Positions 8,592 to 15,889 of a stretch of DNA of 64,000 bases are shown here, one piece after another. The translations under genes and the position numbers were made by a program. The stretch is from Halorubrum sp. F4 (GTDB lineage: Archaea > Halobacteriota > Halobacteria > Halobacteriales > Haloferacaceae), in assembly GCF_027257195.1 (NCBI RefSeq), contig NZ_JAPDFS010000003.1, positions 364,859 to 428,858 of the forward strand. Direction: 5' to 3'. Below the pieces are notes generated by a model. That model was not told the origin of the DNA, did no database searches, and worked only from the letters and a program-made list of their open reading frames with translations. The stretch's first letter is position 1. The number at the start of each line of letters is the position of its first letter.

Positions 8592-8799
8592 ATCTACCGA
8601 TTCGATCCCAGCCGACCAATGGGTGGCCCTGCATATTACAGCGATTTAAGTACTGAACAGACATTCATCGAACGATTTCAAATGCGACGAAAAAATAAGT
8701 GGTCGATTTCCGACGATTCTTCGCAAACACCCTCTTTAGGGAAAATCTACTTCATATTACAGCCACAGGAGTTCGGTGCGGAGCGTCGTCTGTTCTCAC
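8592..8799. promoter_or_regulatory. Divergent control region between molybdoenzyme operon and halocyanin
   Basis: About 200 AT-rich bases separate the minus-strand operon from the plus-strand halocyanin gene. On the minus strand a TATA-like TACTTAAAT lies at about 8645-8653, some 55 bases before the first start codon. On the plus side TTCATATTACAG (8751-8762) is a possible TATA element for the halocyanin. The segment 8667-8750 is A/T-rich and would be a natural place for the neighbouring Bat/DmsR-type regulators to bind. No clear operator palindrome was found by eye. Confidence 0.45.
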
Positions 8800-9282
8800 A
8801 TGGAATTTGAAGAACCTCTTAATCGACGAACCCGGAGAGAATTTCTTGGAGCCGTTCTCACCGGCACGGTCGCTGGGATCGGTGGCTGTCTGGGCGACGA
8901 TACCAAAGGTGATCCAGCGGCAGAGACGGTATCCGCCTCGGAGCGGGCGGCGTGGCTAGATGACGCTAACGGGTACAACGGTGTGGCCGACCGCACCGGT
9001 CGAGAGACCGTTCGAGTTGCGGTCGGTCCCGAGTCGGCGACGCTAGCGTTCGTTCCTACCGCGGTCCGGATCGACCCGGGGACGACTATTCGGTGGGAGT
9101 GGGGCCCGGACGACACGGAGCACAACGTCGTCGGCGTCGACACAGAGTTCGAGAGCGAACTGACGGCTACAGCCGACCACGCCTTCAGTCGGGAGTTCGA
9201 CGAGCCGGGGACGGTGCGATACCACTGTCGACCGCACCGCGGGCTAGACATGGTCGGTGCCATCATCGTCGACGGCGAGTGA
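8800..9282 (+). CDS. Halocyanin-type blue copper protein, Tat lipoprotein
   Basis: A 160-residue cupredoxin. The start at ATG 8800 puts TRREFLGAVLTG near the N-terminus, a Tat motif followed by a lipobox (GIGGC), so the mature protein should be lipid-anchored on the outer face of the membrane. Type-1 copper ligands are all visible: His in DTEHNVVG (about residue 108) and Cys, His and Met in YHCRPHRGLDMVG (about 142-154). Halocyanins are mobile electron carriers in haloarchaea. Placed divergently from the molybdoenzyme operon and in the same island as aioB, it is a good candidate for the electron acceptor of the arsenite oxidase, or a donor within the other enzyme's chain. A GTG 24 bases upstream is possible but less likely. 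Confidence 0.9.
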   Translation: MEFEEPLNRRTRREFLGAVLTGTVAGIGGCLGDDTKGDPAAETVSASERAAWLDDANGYNGVADRTGRETVRVAVGPESATLAFVPTAVRIDPGTTIRWEWGPDDTEHNVVGVDTEFESELTATADHAFSREFDEPGTVRYHCRPHRGLDMVGAIIVDGE

Positions 9283-9379
9283 CACTGGTTCAAACCTTCA
9301 TATTATTTAATGAACTACATATTTCACCGCTGGCTGTTTGCTTGTTTCAGTGTAACAATCCGATAACACGAACACACCG

Positions 9380-9781
9380 ATGGCCACGAACGATGCGAGC
9401 GATGACGGCGGGCACACGGTCTCGATAGAGATCGATCCGGGTGTCGACGTCGCGGCCGTGCTAGGTACCATCGCGGATCTCGACGTCGACGGAGCACGGG
9501 TCCGTGACGTCCGCGACGAAGAGCGGTCGACGGTCACGGTCGATCTTGAGGAGATGACCGCGGTACAGCGACAGACGCTGCTACGAGCCGTGGAAGCCGG
9601 TTACTACTCCGATCCGCGGGAGGCGACGCTCACGGATCTCGCGGCCGAGTTCGATGTTTCCAAGTCTGCCGTCTCACAGCGGCTTCGAGGCGCCGAGACG
9701 ACCATCGTCCGACGGGTAGTGGAGGGAATGTCCCACGAGCAGTCGTCTGACTCGACGACAGCGTTCGACTCCACTGAGTGA
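9380..9781 (+). CDS. Bat-type HTH-10 DNA-binding regulator (short)
   Basis: A 133-residue protein whose C-terminal part is the HTH-10 domain of bacterio-opsin-activator (Bat) proteins: LLRAVEAGYYSDPREATLTD, then LAAEFDVSKSAVSQRLRGAE (about residues 66-105). The N-terminal half (about 1-60) is a short beta/alpha region without Cys residues. It lacks the PAS and GAF sensor domains of full-length Bat, so any signal must be sensed by the short N-terminus or by a partner. A TATA-like stretch (TATTATTTAATG, about 9301-9312) lies upstream. It stands beside a second regulator of the same family at 10286 and both are close to the molybdoenzyme promoter, so a role in controlling that operon is likely. 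Confidence 0.75.
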   Translation: MATNDASDDGGHTVSIEIDPGVDVAAVLGTIADLDVDGARVRDVRDEERSTVTVDLEEMTAVQRQTLLRAVEAGYYSDPREATLTDLAAEFDVSKSAVSQRLRGAETTIVRRVVEGMSHEQSSDSTTAFDSTE

Positions 9782-9858
9782 TCAATCGAGCAGCTCGCAT
9801 CGTCATTCCGTGGTAACGCTCATCTGGGTTTTTATTCTGGGTCTTGGAATCCAATCGT

Positions 9859-10194
9859 ATGCCTGACGCTATCCAAGACACCGACGAACTCCCGTCCACG
9901 GCGAGCGATCTCGCGGCCGAACACCCGGAGGTGTGGGACGAGTACGCCGATTTGGGGAAAGCCTGCTCCGAGGCGGGTCCGATCGACGGAGAGGAGAAAC
10001 GCCTCGTCAAACTTGCACTGGCGGCCGGCTCCGAATCGGAAGGAGCCGTCCACTCGCATGTCCGGCGTGCACTCGAGGAGGGCGTCGATCCCGAGGCGCT
10101 TCGGCACGTCGCCCTTCTGGCCGTTCCGACGATCGGATTCCCGAAAGCGATGGCAGTGCTGACGTGGATCGACGATCTCGTCGACGAGGAGTGA
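9859..10194 (+). CDS. Carboxymuconolactone decarboxylase / AhpD-like protein lacking CxxC
   Basis: A 111-residue all-helical protein of the CMD/AhpD superfamily, recognisable from YADLGKACSEAGPIDGEEKR near the start and from AVHSHVRRALEEGVDPEALR (about residues 68-87) with VALLAVPTIGFPKAM after it. The conserved His of the family is present, but the redox CxxC found in AhpD-type peroxidase partners is missing; the only Cys is near residue 39. It is therefore unlikely to be an AhpD-like disulfide reductase and its activity is unknown. The ATG at 9859 is preferred over an upstream TTG because a TATA-like TTTTTATT (about 9829-9836) lies about 25 bases before it, as in leaderless haloarchaeal genes. 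It sits between two Bat-type regulators. Confidence 0.75.
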   Translation: MPDAIQDTDELPSTASDLAAEHPEVWDEYADLGKACSEAGPIDGEEKRLVKLALAAGSESEGAVHSHVRRALEEGVDPEALRHVALLAVPTIGFPKAMAVLTWIDDLVDEE

Positions 10195-10285
10195 GCGACG
10201 GATCAACCCGATCCGTGCCGTCAGTCCTTCTAGAGCCCGATAATCCGAGACACCTTTTTGTAGCCGTTCGTCGAACCCGCAATTG

Positions 10286-10939
10286 ATGAGAACGACAGAG
10301 CGACCGTCGACCGGAGGAAGCGACGGCACAGAGGAGGCTCGTCGCCTCTACGTCGAGTTCGACCTGTCCGCGTCCGGTACGGTCGCCTGTCCGCTCGAAG
10401 AGGTCGGTCCGAACGCGGATCGGATCGACCGGCAGTCTGCTAACGGTGAGTGTCACACCGAAGCGACGCGCAAGCCCGACGACGAGACGGCGGGTACGAC
10501 CGAGACAGAGGTCCGTCACACGAAAGCCGAGATCACCCCGGAGTGTTACTGCCCGATTTTCTTCGAGTACGACTGTATTCCGAAGGTCACAGAGGTCACC
10601 GACGAGGGAGTCGTCATCCGGACGTATCTCCCCGATCGCGACCGTCTCTCCGCGCTGATAGAGGACCTCGGAGACGTGACAGAGAGCCTTTCGTTGCGGA
10701 AGCTCACGCGGATTGACTCCGTCGAGGGCGACCAATCTAACCGTATCACGCTCGATCTCTCTACGCTGACCGAGACCGAACAGGAGACGGCCGCAATGGC
10801 GGTCGCGTCAGGCTACTACGAGACGCCACGGGCGACGAGCGTCGGCGAGCTCGCCGCGGAGCTCGACATCACGAAGTCGGCGATGTCCCAGCGGCTAAAC
10901 TCGGTCGAATCGAAGCTCGCGCTCGCCGCCTTTCAGTAA
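10286..10939 (+). CDS. DmsR-like Cys-rich Bat-type HTH regulator
   Basis: A 217-residue regulator. The C-terminal HTH-10 domain reads AVASGYYETPRATSVGELAA then ELDITKSAMSQRLNSVESK (about residues 172-210). The middle holds a Cys cluster: VACP, GECHTE, then PECYCPIFFEYDC (about residues 31, 53 and 86-98). Bat-type proteins with such a Cys motif include DmsR, the activator of DMSO/TMAO respiration in haloarchaea, where the cysteines are thought to sense oxygen or redox state. By analogy this gene is the best candidate for the anaerobic or redox-dependent activator of the adjacent molybdoenzyme operon. A TATA-like CCTTTTTGTA at about 10251-10260 lies roughly 30 bases before the ATG, supporting that start over the preceding TTG. 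Confidence 0.75.
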   Translation: MRTTERPSTGGSDGTEEARRLYVEFDLSASGTVACPLEEVGPNADRIDRQSANGECHTEATRKPDDETAGTTETEVRHTKAEITPECYCPIFFEYDCIPKVTEVTDEGVVIRTYLPDRDRLSALIEDLGDVTESLSLRKLTRIDSVEGDQSNRITLDLSTLTETEQETAAMAVASGYYETPRATSVGELAAELDITKSAMSQRLNSVESKLALAAFQ

Positions 10940-10977
10940 GCCGTCCTCCTTCCGATAGAGCCACAGACGCGAGGCTG

Positions 10978-11709
10978 TCAGGCCGCCGTGAAGAGTCGTT
11001 CAATCGCTTCGCCGATCGCCTCGTTCGCTCTCGCGGTGTCGTCCGCCAGCACTACCAGATGAACAACGTCGTCAAGCTCGTCGAAGAGCGACTGCTGATG
11101 GTGAACGCGGGCCTCGCGAATGCCGTCCACCGAACGGAGGCGCCTGTTGGCCGCATCGACTCGCGTCGTCACATCGTCGGTGAGAGCCAGTTCAGCCACC
11201 GGTACGGTGCTCGTCGCGATGCCCTCTCGATCGCCCGACTCGAGTGAGCCACGAAGCTCCACCACGAGGGACGCCGGGGTCTCGTACGACGGGAGCGTCT
11301 CGATGATATCCGTTACTTCGCCGAGATCGAGGTCGTCGGCGTCGGCGGCCGTCGTCACCACCGGAGGCGCGGTCGATCGATCACCGAGTGACACCTTCGG
11401 AAGGCGACTCTCGCTGAACCCCTCGACGAGAACGTAGTCGCACTCGCGTGCGAAGTCGTCGAGCATATCTTCGAGCGTCCACCTGTCACCGGTGCTGAAC
11501 CAGTCCCCGTCGTCGGTGACTCCGGCAGTACGCGCCGATCCGGCCTCCCGATGTCTGGCGGTATCCTTCCCGTCGGTATCGATGTCCGGATCGTGGGTGA
11601 GCCGTTTCATCGTTCCCACCGTCCCACGGTGGCTGAGCCGGGCCGCGAGTCCCGCGACGACGGTCGTCTTTCCAGAGTCCGACGGTCCGGCGACACCGAG
11701 TACTTTCAT
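10978..11709 (-). CDS. mobB: MobB-type GTPase fused to a shortened MoaE-like domain
   Basis: A 243-residue protein. The N-terminal part has the MobB P-loop GPSDSGKTT (about residues 8-16), MKRLTHDPDIDTDGKDTARH with the conserved His/Asp pattern, and LVEGFSESRLPKVS. MobB binds GTP and assists MobA in attaching GMP to molybdopterin. The C-terminal part, about residues 185-243, looks like a MoaE segment (IREARVHHQQSLFDELDDVV then HLVVLADDTARANEAIGEAI). MobB-MoaE fusions occur in haloarchaea, but this one ends at ERLFTAA, before the Lys-containing active-site strand of MoaE. It should work as MobB, while molybdopterin synthase activity is doubtful. It is divergent from mobA 158 bases away. Confidence 0.75.
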   Translation of the reverse strand: MKVLGVAGPSDSGKTTVVAGLAARLSHRGTVGTMKRLTHDPDIDTDGKDTARHREAGSARTAGVTDDGDWFSTGDRWTLEDMLDDFARECDYVLVEGFSESRLPKVSLGDRSTAPPVVTTAADADDLDLGEVTDIIETLPSYETPASLVVELRGSLESGDREGIATSTVPVAELALTDDVTTRVDAANRRLRSVDGIREARVHHQQSLFDELDDVVHLVVLADDTARANEAIGEAIERLFTAA

Positions 11710-11867
11710 ACACCAACTCGTTCGTAGATCGATAAATAGCGTCCGGAGAGATACGGGGACGCTGTCAGGGCTCCCGAATCCCCGACGAATTCATCACGGA
11801 GTAGCGTATCAGTTCGATTAATGGTCCTGTTCTGGATAGGCGTTCACTCGCTCCGCGGACCGAACCG

Positions 11868-12476
11868 ATGACCACGGGACTCGTCCTTGCCGGCGGGCGA
11901 TCGGTGCGGTTCGGCGATGTCGACAAGGCCCTCGCCGAGTTCGACGGTTCGTCGCTGATACGACAGGTAATCGATACGTTTGATGTGTCGACCGATCGGA
12001 TCCTGATCAGCTGTCGGGAAACACAGCGTCCCCGAATCGAAACGGCCGTATCCGGGATCGAAACGCCGCTCAGTTGGACTATCGATACCGAGTCGATCGG
12101 TCCGCTCGGGGGGATCAGAGACGGCCTCGAACGAAGCCGATCCGAGTGGACGTTCGTCGTCGGGTGCGATTTCCCACTCGTCGATCGCCGTCTCCTCGCT
12201 GCGCTCGCCGCGACAGACGAAGGCGATGCGATCGTACCGGTAGACTGTGACGCACAACTCCAACCGCTCTGTGGACGGTATAGGACAACACCGACCCTCA
12301 AAGCGATCCGGTCACTTCTCGAAACCGGTGAGCGGCGGCCGATGGAACTCCTCACCCGGTTGGAAACGACGACGATAGACGTTCGTGAACTGTCCGCTAC
12401 CGTACGGGAACAACTCGTGAACGTCAACACCCCCGGGGATCTGGCTCAACTCGATCCCGGAACACGCGATCGCTGA
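11868..12476 (+). CDS. mobA: Molybdenum cofactor guanylyltransferase MobA
   Basis: A 202-residue nucleotidyltransferase. The GTP-binding start LVLAGGRSVRFGDVDKALAEF (about residues 5-24, written here only in its key part LAGGRSxRFG...DKAL) is the family signature. It is followed by GPLGGIRDGLE (about 82-92) and VVGCDFPLVD (about 101-110), whose Asp binds the metal ion. A C-terminal NVNTPGDLAQL is the usual end motif. The enzyme transfers GMP from GTP to molybdopterin to make the bis-guanine dinucleotide cofactor that DMSO-reductase-family enzymes such as AioA and ArrA need. Having mobA and mobB inside the island means the island brings its own final cofactor-maturation step. The start is the ATG at 11868. 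Confidence 0.9.
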   Translation: MTTGLVLAGGRSVRFGDVDKALAEFDGSSLIRQVIDTFDVSTDRILISCRETQRPRIETAVSGIETPLSWTIDTESIGPLGGIRDGLERSRSEWTFVVGCDFPLVDRRLLAALAATDEGDAIVPVDCDAQLQPLCGRYRTTPTLKAIRSLLETGERRPMELLTRLETTTIDVRELSATVREQLVNVNTPGDLAQLDPGTRDR

Positions 12477-12477
12477 C

Positions 12478-12807
12478 CTATCGCGTTCGGATGAGAGCGT
12501 CTACAAGTGCCTCCGCCCGTTCCGTCGCCGAGTAACTACGCGACCGTCCGTCCTTCCGTTTCTCCACCAGTCCGGCGTCACAGAGAAGCGTTAACGCGTG
12601 GCTGACGGCGCTATCGCTCACCGACACATAGGGTGTGATTTCGTCGAACCTGACCGCGCCGTCCGCCTCGACGAGTAGTCGGACGAGTCGATACCGGGTT
12701 TCGTATCCGAACGCCGATAACGTCTTAACGTCGACGGTGGTCGCCGTATCGTCGATCAGCGTGTCGAGATCTGTCCCAGAAATCGGATCGGACGAGGAGT
12801 TGGCCAT
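12478..12807 (-). CDS. ArsR-family winged-helix regulator without the As-binding motif
   Basis: A 109-residue winged-helix protein of the ArsR/SmtB family: LSAFGYETRYRLVRLLVEAD (about residues 31-50), ITPYVSVSDSAVSHALTLL as recognition helix (about 58-76), and VEKRKDGRSRSYSATERAE as wing. The position that carries ELCVCDL-type cysteines in arsenite sensors reads AVRFDEI here, so it cannot bind arsenite through that site. The single Cys (LLCDAGL) is beyond the recognition helix. It is convergent with mobA, only one base apart, so its own promoter lies to the right, next to the RidA-family gene. It might sense another ligand or have lost sensing. Which genes it controls is unknown. Confidence 0.75.
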   Translation of the reverse strand: MANSSSDPISGTDLDTLIDDTATTVDVKTLSAFGYETRYRLVRLLVEADGAVRFDEITPYVSVSDSAVSHALTLLCDAGLVEKRKDGRSRSYSATERAEALVDALIRTR

Positions 12808-12911
12808 TGCCGACGTGTTTCGCCGCGATCGGATTAATTGTTCTGTCGATGTTCGACGACCGGCAGTGGAATGAAACGGGACCTCCGACGGAACTGAACG
12901 GCAGACAGCGG

Positions 12912-13310
12912 TTATTCTTCGGCCGCGATCACGTCAAGTTGGACGTCTGCCCCGCCGGGAAGCGAACAGACACCGACGACAGTCCGCGGCGGGAACGCAA
13001 CGTCATCGAACCGCGACTCGTATGCTCGGTCGACGGCCGCTGTCTCTGCGTCTGCGAGTTGTATCTCGACTTTCATCACGTCGTCAAGCGACGCGTTGCG
13101 GTTTTCGAGCATCAGTTCGAGCCGGTCTAGACACGTCTCGATCTGCTCGCCGATCGGCTCCGATCCCTTCACGTCTCCATTGATCTCTGGGAGAATACCC
13201 TGAAAGAAGATCAGATCCGACTCGCCGGTCCGCATTCCGAACGCACCGATGTTCTCGATGCCGTCACGTTGGCGCTTGCTCTCCTCGCTCAGCGACTCGT
13301 CGATATCCAT
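12912..13310 (-). CDS. RidA/YER057c/UK114-family protein
   Basis: A 132-residue protein of the RidA family, enamine/imine deaminases and relatives. Signatures are ENIGAFGMRTGESDLIFFQG near the start (about residues 18-37), a central QIETCLDRLELMLENRNASL, DDVMKVEIQLAD (about 75-86), and FPPRTVVGVCSLPGGADVQL near the C-terminus. In canonical RidA an Arg in this last block binds the substrate carboxylate, and the Arg of PPRT fits that position. I placed the start at ATG 13310 because it gives the normal family length; two further in-frame ATGs upstream (13328 and near 13349) would add Arg- and Met-rich residues that look untypical. Gene-specific substrate is unknown. It could counter reactive metabolites, but nothing ties it directly to arsenic. 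Confidence 0.8.
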   Translation of the reverse strand: MDIDESLSEESKRQRDGIENIGAFGMRTGESDLIFFQGILPEINGDVKGSEPIGEQIETCLDRLELMLENRNASLDDVMKVEIQLADAETAAVDRAYESRFDDVAFPPRTVVGVCSLPGGADVQLDVIAAEE

Positions 13311-13628
13311 CTTATTTTTACGATGCATTCGGTCACCACGTTCGGTCATCTGTCTCGACATACGATTTAGTATTCTCTCAAATGTAAAAGAACGTTTCGA
13401 TCCAGACGGTGTCTGCTGGCAACGGCAGACACAGCCCATCTCCATAGAACTCGAATAAAGAAGCCTGTATGAACCGAAATATCTCATATGGGGTCGTGAT
13501 GTCGATGGACTTCGGATGCGGACCTTCGGTTCTATCTCAGTTGAACATACTTCGCTCTCATCGAACTTAGAGAGTCGATTAAGCGATCGACCAAATGAGT
13601 TAAGTTATATCGTGTTATATCGATTTGT
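13311..13628. other. Intergenic region with an 8-bp hairpin and a repeated promoter element
   Basis: Over 300 bases with no gene I can support. It holds a perfect 8-base inverted repeat (GTGTCTGC at 13409-13416 and GCAGACAC at 13425-13432, 8-base loop). A direct repeat GTTATATCG follows at 13604-13612 and 13614-13622, immediately before the small Cys-Cys gene. The first TTATAT copy is about 24 bases before the ATG at 13629 and is probably the TATA box, so the second copy would overlap the transcription start and could be an operator. Confidence 0.5.
13409..13432. repeat. Perfect inverted repeat (8-bp arms, 8-base loop)
   Basis: GTGTCTGC and GCAGACAC are exact reverse complements separated by eight bases. 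The element lies about 100 bases upstream of the RidA-family start and could be a protein-binding site or an RNA hairpin. No long T-run follows on either strand, so it is not a typical archaeal terminator. Confidence 0.6.
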
Positions 13629-13766
13629 ATGCCGATACTCAACCGGCTTCTCGGTGGCGAGTCGAACGACGGGGAGAGCTGCTGTGACATGCAGATCGAG
13701 GAAATAGACGCCGACGAGGCTGACGAGGACGCGCCGAACGAGAACGCCGACCGCGCGGAGGACTGA
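13629..13766 (+). CDS. 45-aa Cys-Cys miniprotein of the ars cluster
   Basis: A very short gene reading MPILNRLLGG, then a linker, then GESCCDMQIEEIDADEADED and an acidic tail. The codon pattern and acidic composition match neighbouring halophilic genes. The TATA-like TTATAT about 24 bases upstream supports leaderless translation from ATG 13629. It ends six bases before the following ArsR gene, whose own N-terminus carries a matching ACCDGPF motif, so the two are co-transcribed and may share a metalloid-binding theme. I do not recognise a named family. A vicinal Cys pair can bind arsenite, as in ArsD, so a metalloid chaperone or buffer is a reasonable guess, not a demonstrated function. Confidence 0.65.
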   Translation: MPILNRLLGGESNDGESCCDMQIEEIDADEADEDAPNENADRAED

Positions 13767-13772
13767 CCGACG

Positions 13773-14171
13773 ATGTCGAACGGACCGAACGCGGCAGGTC
13801 GAGGGGACTCTGAATCCGCGAGCGGGACCCTCCGACGGACGGAGGGCGAGGCCTGCTGTGACGGGCCGTTCCCGGCGACTCGGCGGGCCGACGACGCGGT
13901 CGTCGAGGCGGAGCTGTCGTCGTTCAAGGCGCTGGCCAACGAGAAGCGGCTCGCGATCGTTCACGCGCTCCGAGAGGGCGAGCTCTGCGCCTGCGAACTG
14001 GAGACCGTGCTCGACGCGCCGCAGTCGACGGTCGCCTCGCACCTCCGGACGCTCCGCGACGCGGGCATCGTCAACACCCGTAAGGACGGGAAGTGGACGT
14101 ACTACCGCATCGCGGACACAGCGAGCCTCCAATTACTCGATCTGGCCGCCGCGCTGGGTGAGAGCCGATGA
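13773..14171 (+). CDS. arsR: ArsR-family arsenite-responsive repressor with N-terminal Cys pair
   Basis: A 132-residue winged-helix repressor. The core reads FKALANEKRLAIVHALREGE (about residues 50-69), then LCACELETVLDAPQSTVASH (about 70-89), then an RKDGKWTYYRI wing. The ELCACEL box is the classical arsenite/antimonite-binding Cys-x-Cys site next to the DNA-recognition helix; metalloid binding releases DNA. An extra N-terminal extension of about 45 residues contains ACCDGPF (about 28-34), which is not part of usual ArsR. It could add thiol ligands. The gene follows the Cys-Cys miniprotein and overlaps the permease gene by ATGA, so it most likely represses this three-gene unit from the promoter near 13604. 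Confidence 0.9.
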   Translation: MSNGPNAAGRGDSESASGTLRRTEGEACCDGPFPATRRADDAVVEAELSSFKALANEKRLAIVHALREGELCACELETVLDAPQSTVASHLRTLRDAGIVNTRKDGKWTYYRIADTASLQLLDLAAALGESR

Positions 14172-15169
14172 TCCCGCCGGGCACTGAAGCGGCGCTGCTC
14201 GACTCGTGGGACTACTTCCTCCACCTTGCGATGGTCCTCACCCCGCTGTTCATCGGCGCGTCGTTCCTCGTCGGGCTCGCACAGGAGTATCTCCCCCCAG
14301 AGCGCGTCGAGGAGATGCTCCGGGCGCGCGACCACGGGAGCGGGAACGTCCTCGCGGCGGGGCTCGGCGCGGTGACCCCGTTCTGCTCGTGTTCGACCGT
14401 TCCCGTGTTGGCGGGCCTGCTGGGTGCCGGCGCGCCGACGGGGATGGCCTTTTCGTTCCTACTCGCCTCGCCGATCGTCAACTGGATCGCCGTGTTCCTG
14501 CTCTTCGGCCTGTTCGGGACCGGCGTCACCGTCGCGTACGTGACGACCGCCCTGCTCGCAGCGATCGTCGCGGGCCTGATCATTGGTACTCTCGACCTCG
14601 ACAAGCACATCAAGGACGTCCGAATTACGGCGGGGGGCCGCGAGATCGCGACAGATGGCGGTGCTCCCGCCTCTGACACCTCGAAGGCAGCTGGTGCCGC
14701 GTCCGGCTGTAGCGAGTGCGGGACGACCGCGACAAATCGAACCCACACGGAACGCGTGACTGCGGCGGGGGAGGGCGCACTCTCCTTCTTCCGCGACACG
14801 CTTCCGTACATCGCGGTCGGGATCGCGATCGGCGCGCTGATCCACGGGGCGGTGCCCGCGGAGTTCCTCCAGCGGATCGCCGGTCCGGGGAACCCGCTCG
14901 CGACGCCGGTCGCCGCGCTCGCCGGCGCGCCGATCTACGTAAGCATCAGCGGGATGTTACCGATTGCGCACTCGCTCACCGAGGCGGGCATCCCGATCGG
15001 GACGGTGATCGCATTCGTCATCGGCGGCGCGGGGATCAGCATCCCGAACCTGATCTTGTTGAACAAGCTGTTCGAACGCCGACTGCTCGCGATCTACGCG
15101 ACGACGGTCGTGACGATCGGGATCACGGTCGGTGTGCTGTTCAACACCGTCTTCGCCGGCTTGCTCTGA
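14168..15169 (+). CDS. arsP: ArsP-type (DUF318 permease family) metalloid efflux permease
   Basis: A 333-residue membrane protein with about eight hydrophobic helices in two bundles, separated by a soluble loop (about residues 150-205) that contains SGCSECGTT. The motif TPFCSCSTVPVLAGLLGAG (about 75-93) is the hallmark of the permease family that includes ArsP, and a second GAPIYVSISGMLPIAHS repeats the pattern in the C-terminal half (about 257-273). ArsP proteins of bacteria export trivalent organoarsenicals. Other members of the family are uncharacterised, so the substrate here could be an organoarsenical, arsenite or another soft metal. Its start overlaps arsR by four bases. No arsB or acr3 gene is visible in the window, so this may be the only efflux permease of the cluster. 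Confidence 0.8.
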   Translation: MIPPGTEAALLDSWDYFLHLAMVLTPLFIGASFLVGLAQEYLPPERVEEMLRARDHGSGNVLAAGLGAVTPFCSCSTVPVLAGLLGAGAPTGMAFSFLLASPIVNWIAVFLLFGLFGTGVTVAYVTTALLAAIVAGLIIGTLDLDKHIKDVRITAGGREIATDGGAPASDTSKAAGAASGCSECGTTATNRTHTERVTAAGEGALSFFRDTLPYIAVGIAIGALIHGAVPAEFLQRIAGPGNPLATPVAALAGAPIYVSISGMLPIAHSLTEAGIPIGTVIAFVIGGAGISIPNLILLNKLFERRLLAIYATTVVTIGITVGVLFNTVFAGLL

Positions 15170-15182
15170 GCCGAGACCCCTC

Positions 15183-15578
15183 TCACAGCGACCGTGACCC
15201 GTCGAGCGCGACGAGGACGGCGTTCGCGCGCGGCGTAGCGCGGTACATCCGCCACTTGCCTTCTTTCCGGCGCGTGACGAGGCCGGCGTCGGTGAGCTTC
15301 GAGAGCGCGTGGCTGATCGCGCTGTCGCTCACGTCTAAGAGCGGCGAGAGCTCGCAGACACACAGCTCGTCGTCGTCGGCCGCGTGGAGCATTCGGACAA
15401 TCTTGTACCGCGTCTCGTTCCCGAGCGCCGACAGCAGTTCGACGTCGGTCTCGAGGTCGGAGCCGCCAATACTCTCATTCAGTTCCTCCAGCTCCGCCAG
15501 CCGCTCGGAGAGATCTTCGTCCGTACAGGAGCCGCACTCGTCGGCGACGTACCGTTGGAGACGCTCGGTCGATGACAT
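15183..15578 (-). CDS. arsR: ArsR-family arsenite-responsive repressor
   Basis: A 131-residue repressor with all canonical parts: ELLSALGNETRYKIVRMLHA (about residues 47-66), ELCVCELSPLLDVSDSAISH (about 72-91) carrying the arsenite-binding CVC site and the recognition helix, and a TRRKEGKWRMYRATPRANAV wing. The N-terminal arm has a further Cys pair, ECGSC (about 14-18). It is convergent with arsP and faces the arsD-arsA operon 310 bases away. The motif GTTCAATTG occurs just upstream of its start on its own strand and again in the arsD promoter, which suggests that it controls both itself and arsDA. ATG 15578 is preferred to the GTG six bases earlier. Confidence 0.9.
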   Translation of the reverse strand: MSSTERLQRYVADECGSCTDEDLSERLAELEELNESIGGSDLETDVELLSALGNETRYKIVRMLHAADDDELCVCELSPLLDVSDSAISHALSKLTDAGLVTRRKEGKWRMYRATPRANAVLVALDGSRSL

Positions 15579-15889
15579 ACCCACAATTGAACTGATACGG
15601 GATTAAGCGTTATGGACTGGAATACGTCGCGTTCCGGATCAACGAGAACAGTCCAGTATCGTCTCAGTTATTTTGATTCTATCCCACATAAATTTCTTGT
15701 TCTAGATACACTAAAAGGACAGAATAGTTGTCTGGAGACGCTTAAGCTGGCAACAAGTGATACCTACCAGAGAGTAACCCGATCGAAGGGCTTATAATTA
15801 CTTGAGAGTTTGTTCAATTGAATCGTTCGTGGTTGGTGTGTCACTAGCGCCCTCGTTGCGAACGATAGCTCAGACGATCCGACTCCATC
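15579..15889. promoter_or_regulatory. arsR/arsD divergent control region
   Basis: AT-rich region of 311 bases between divergent arsR and arsD with no gene. CTTATAATTA (15791-15800) is a likely TATA element for arsDA. Just after it is a perfect 10-base palindrome TTCAATTGAA (15813-15822) that contains the shared GTTCAATTG motif. A further inverted repeat, ATCGTTCG at 15822-15829 and CGAACGAT at 15859-15866, encloses 29 bases and lies in the expected 5' leader of arsD. Confidence 0.5.
15584..15592 (-). promoter_or_regulatory. Candidate ArsR operator (GTTCAATTG) before arsR
   Basis: The minus strand reads GTTCAATTG six to fourteen bases upstream of the arsR ATG. The same nine bases recur on the plus strand at 15812-15820 in the arsD promoter. 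Sites of the ArsR/SmtB family are often TTGAA-type dyads, so this is a plausible autoregulatory operator. Confidence 0.45.
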
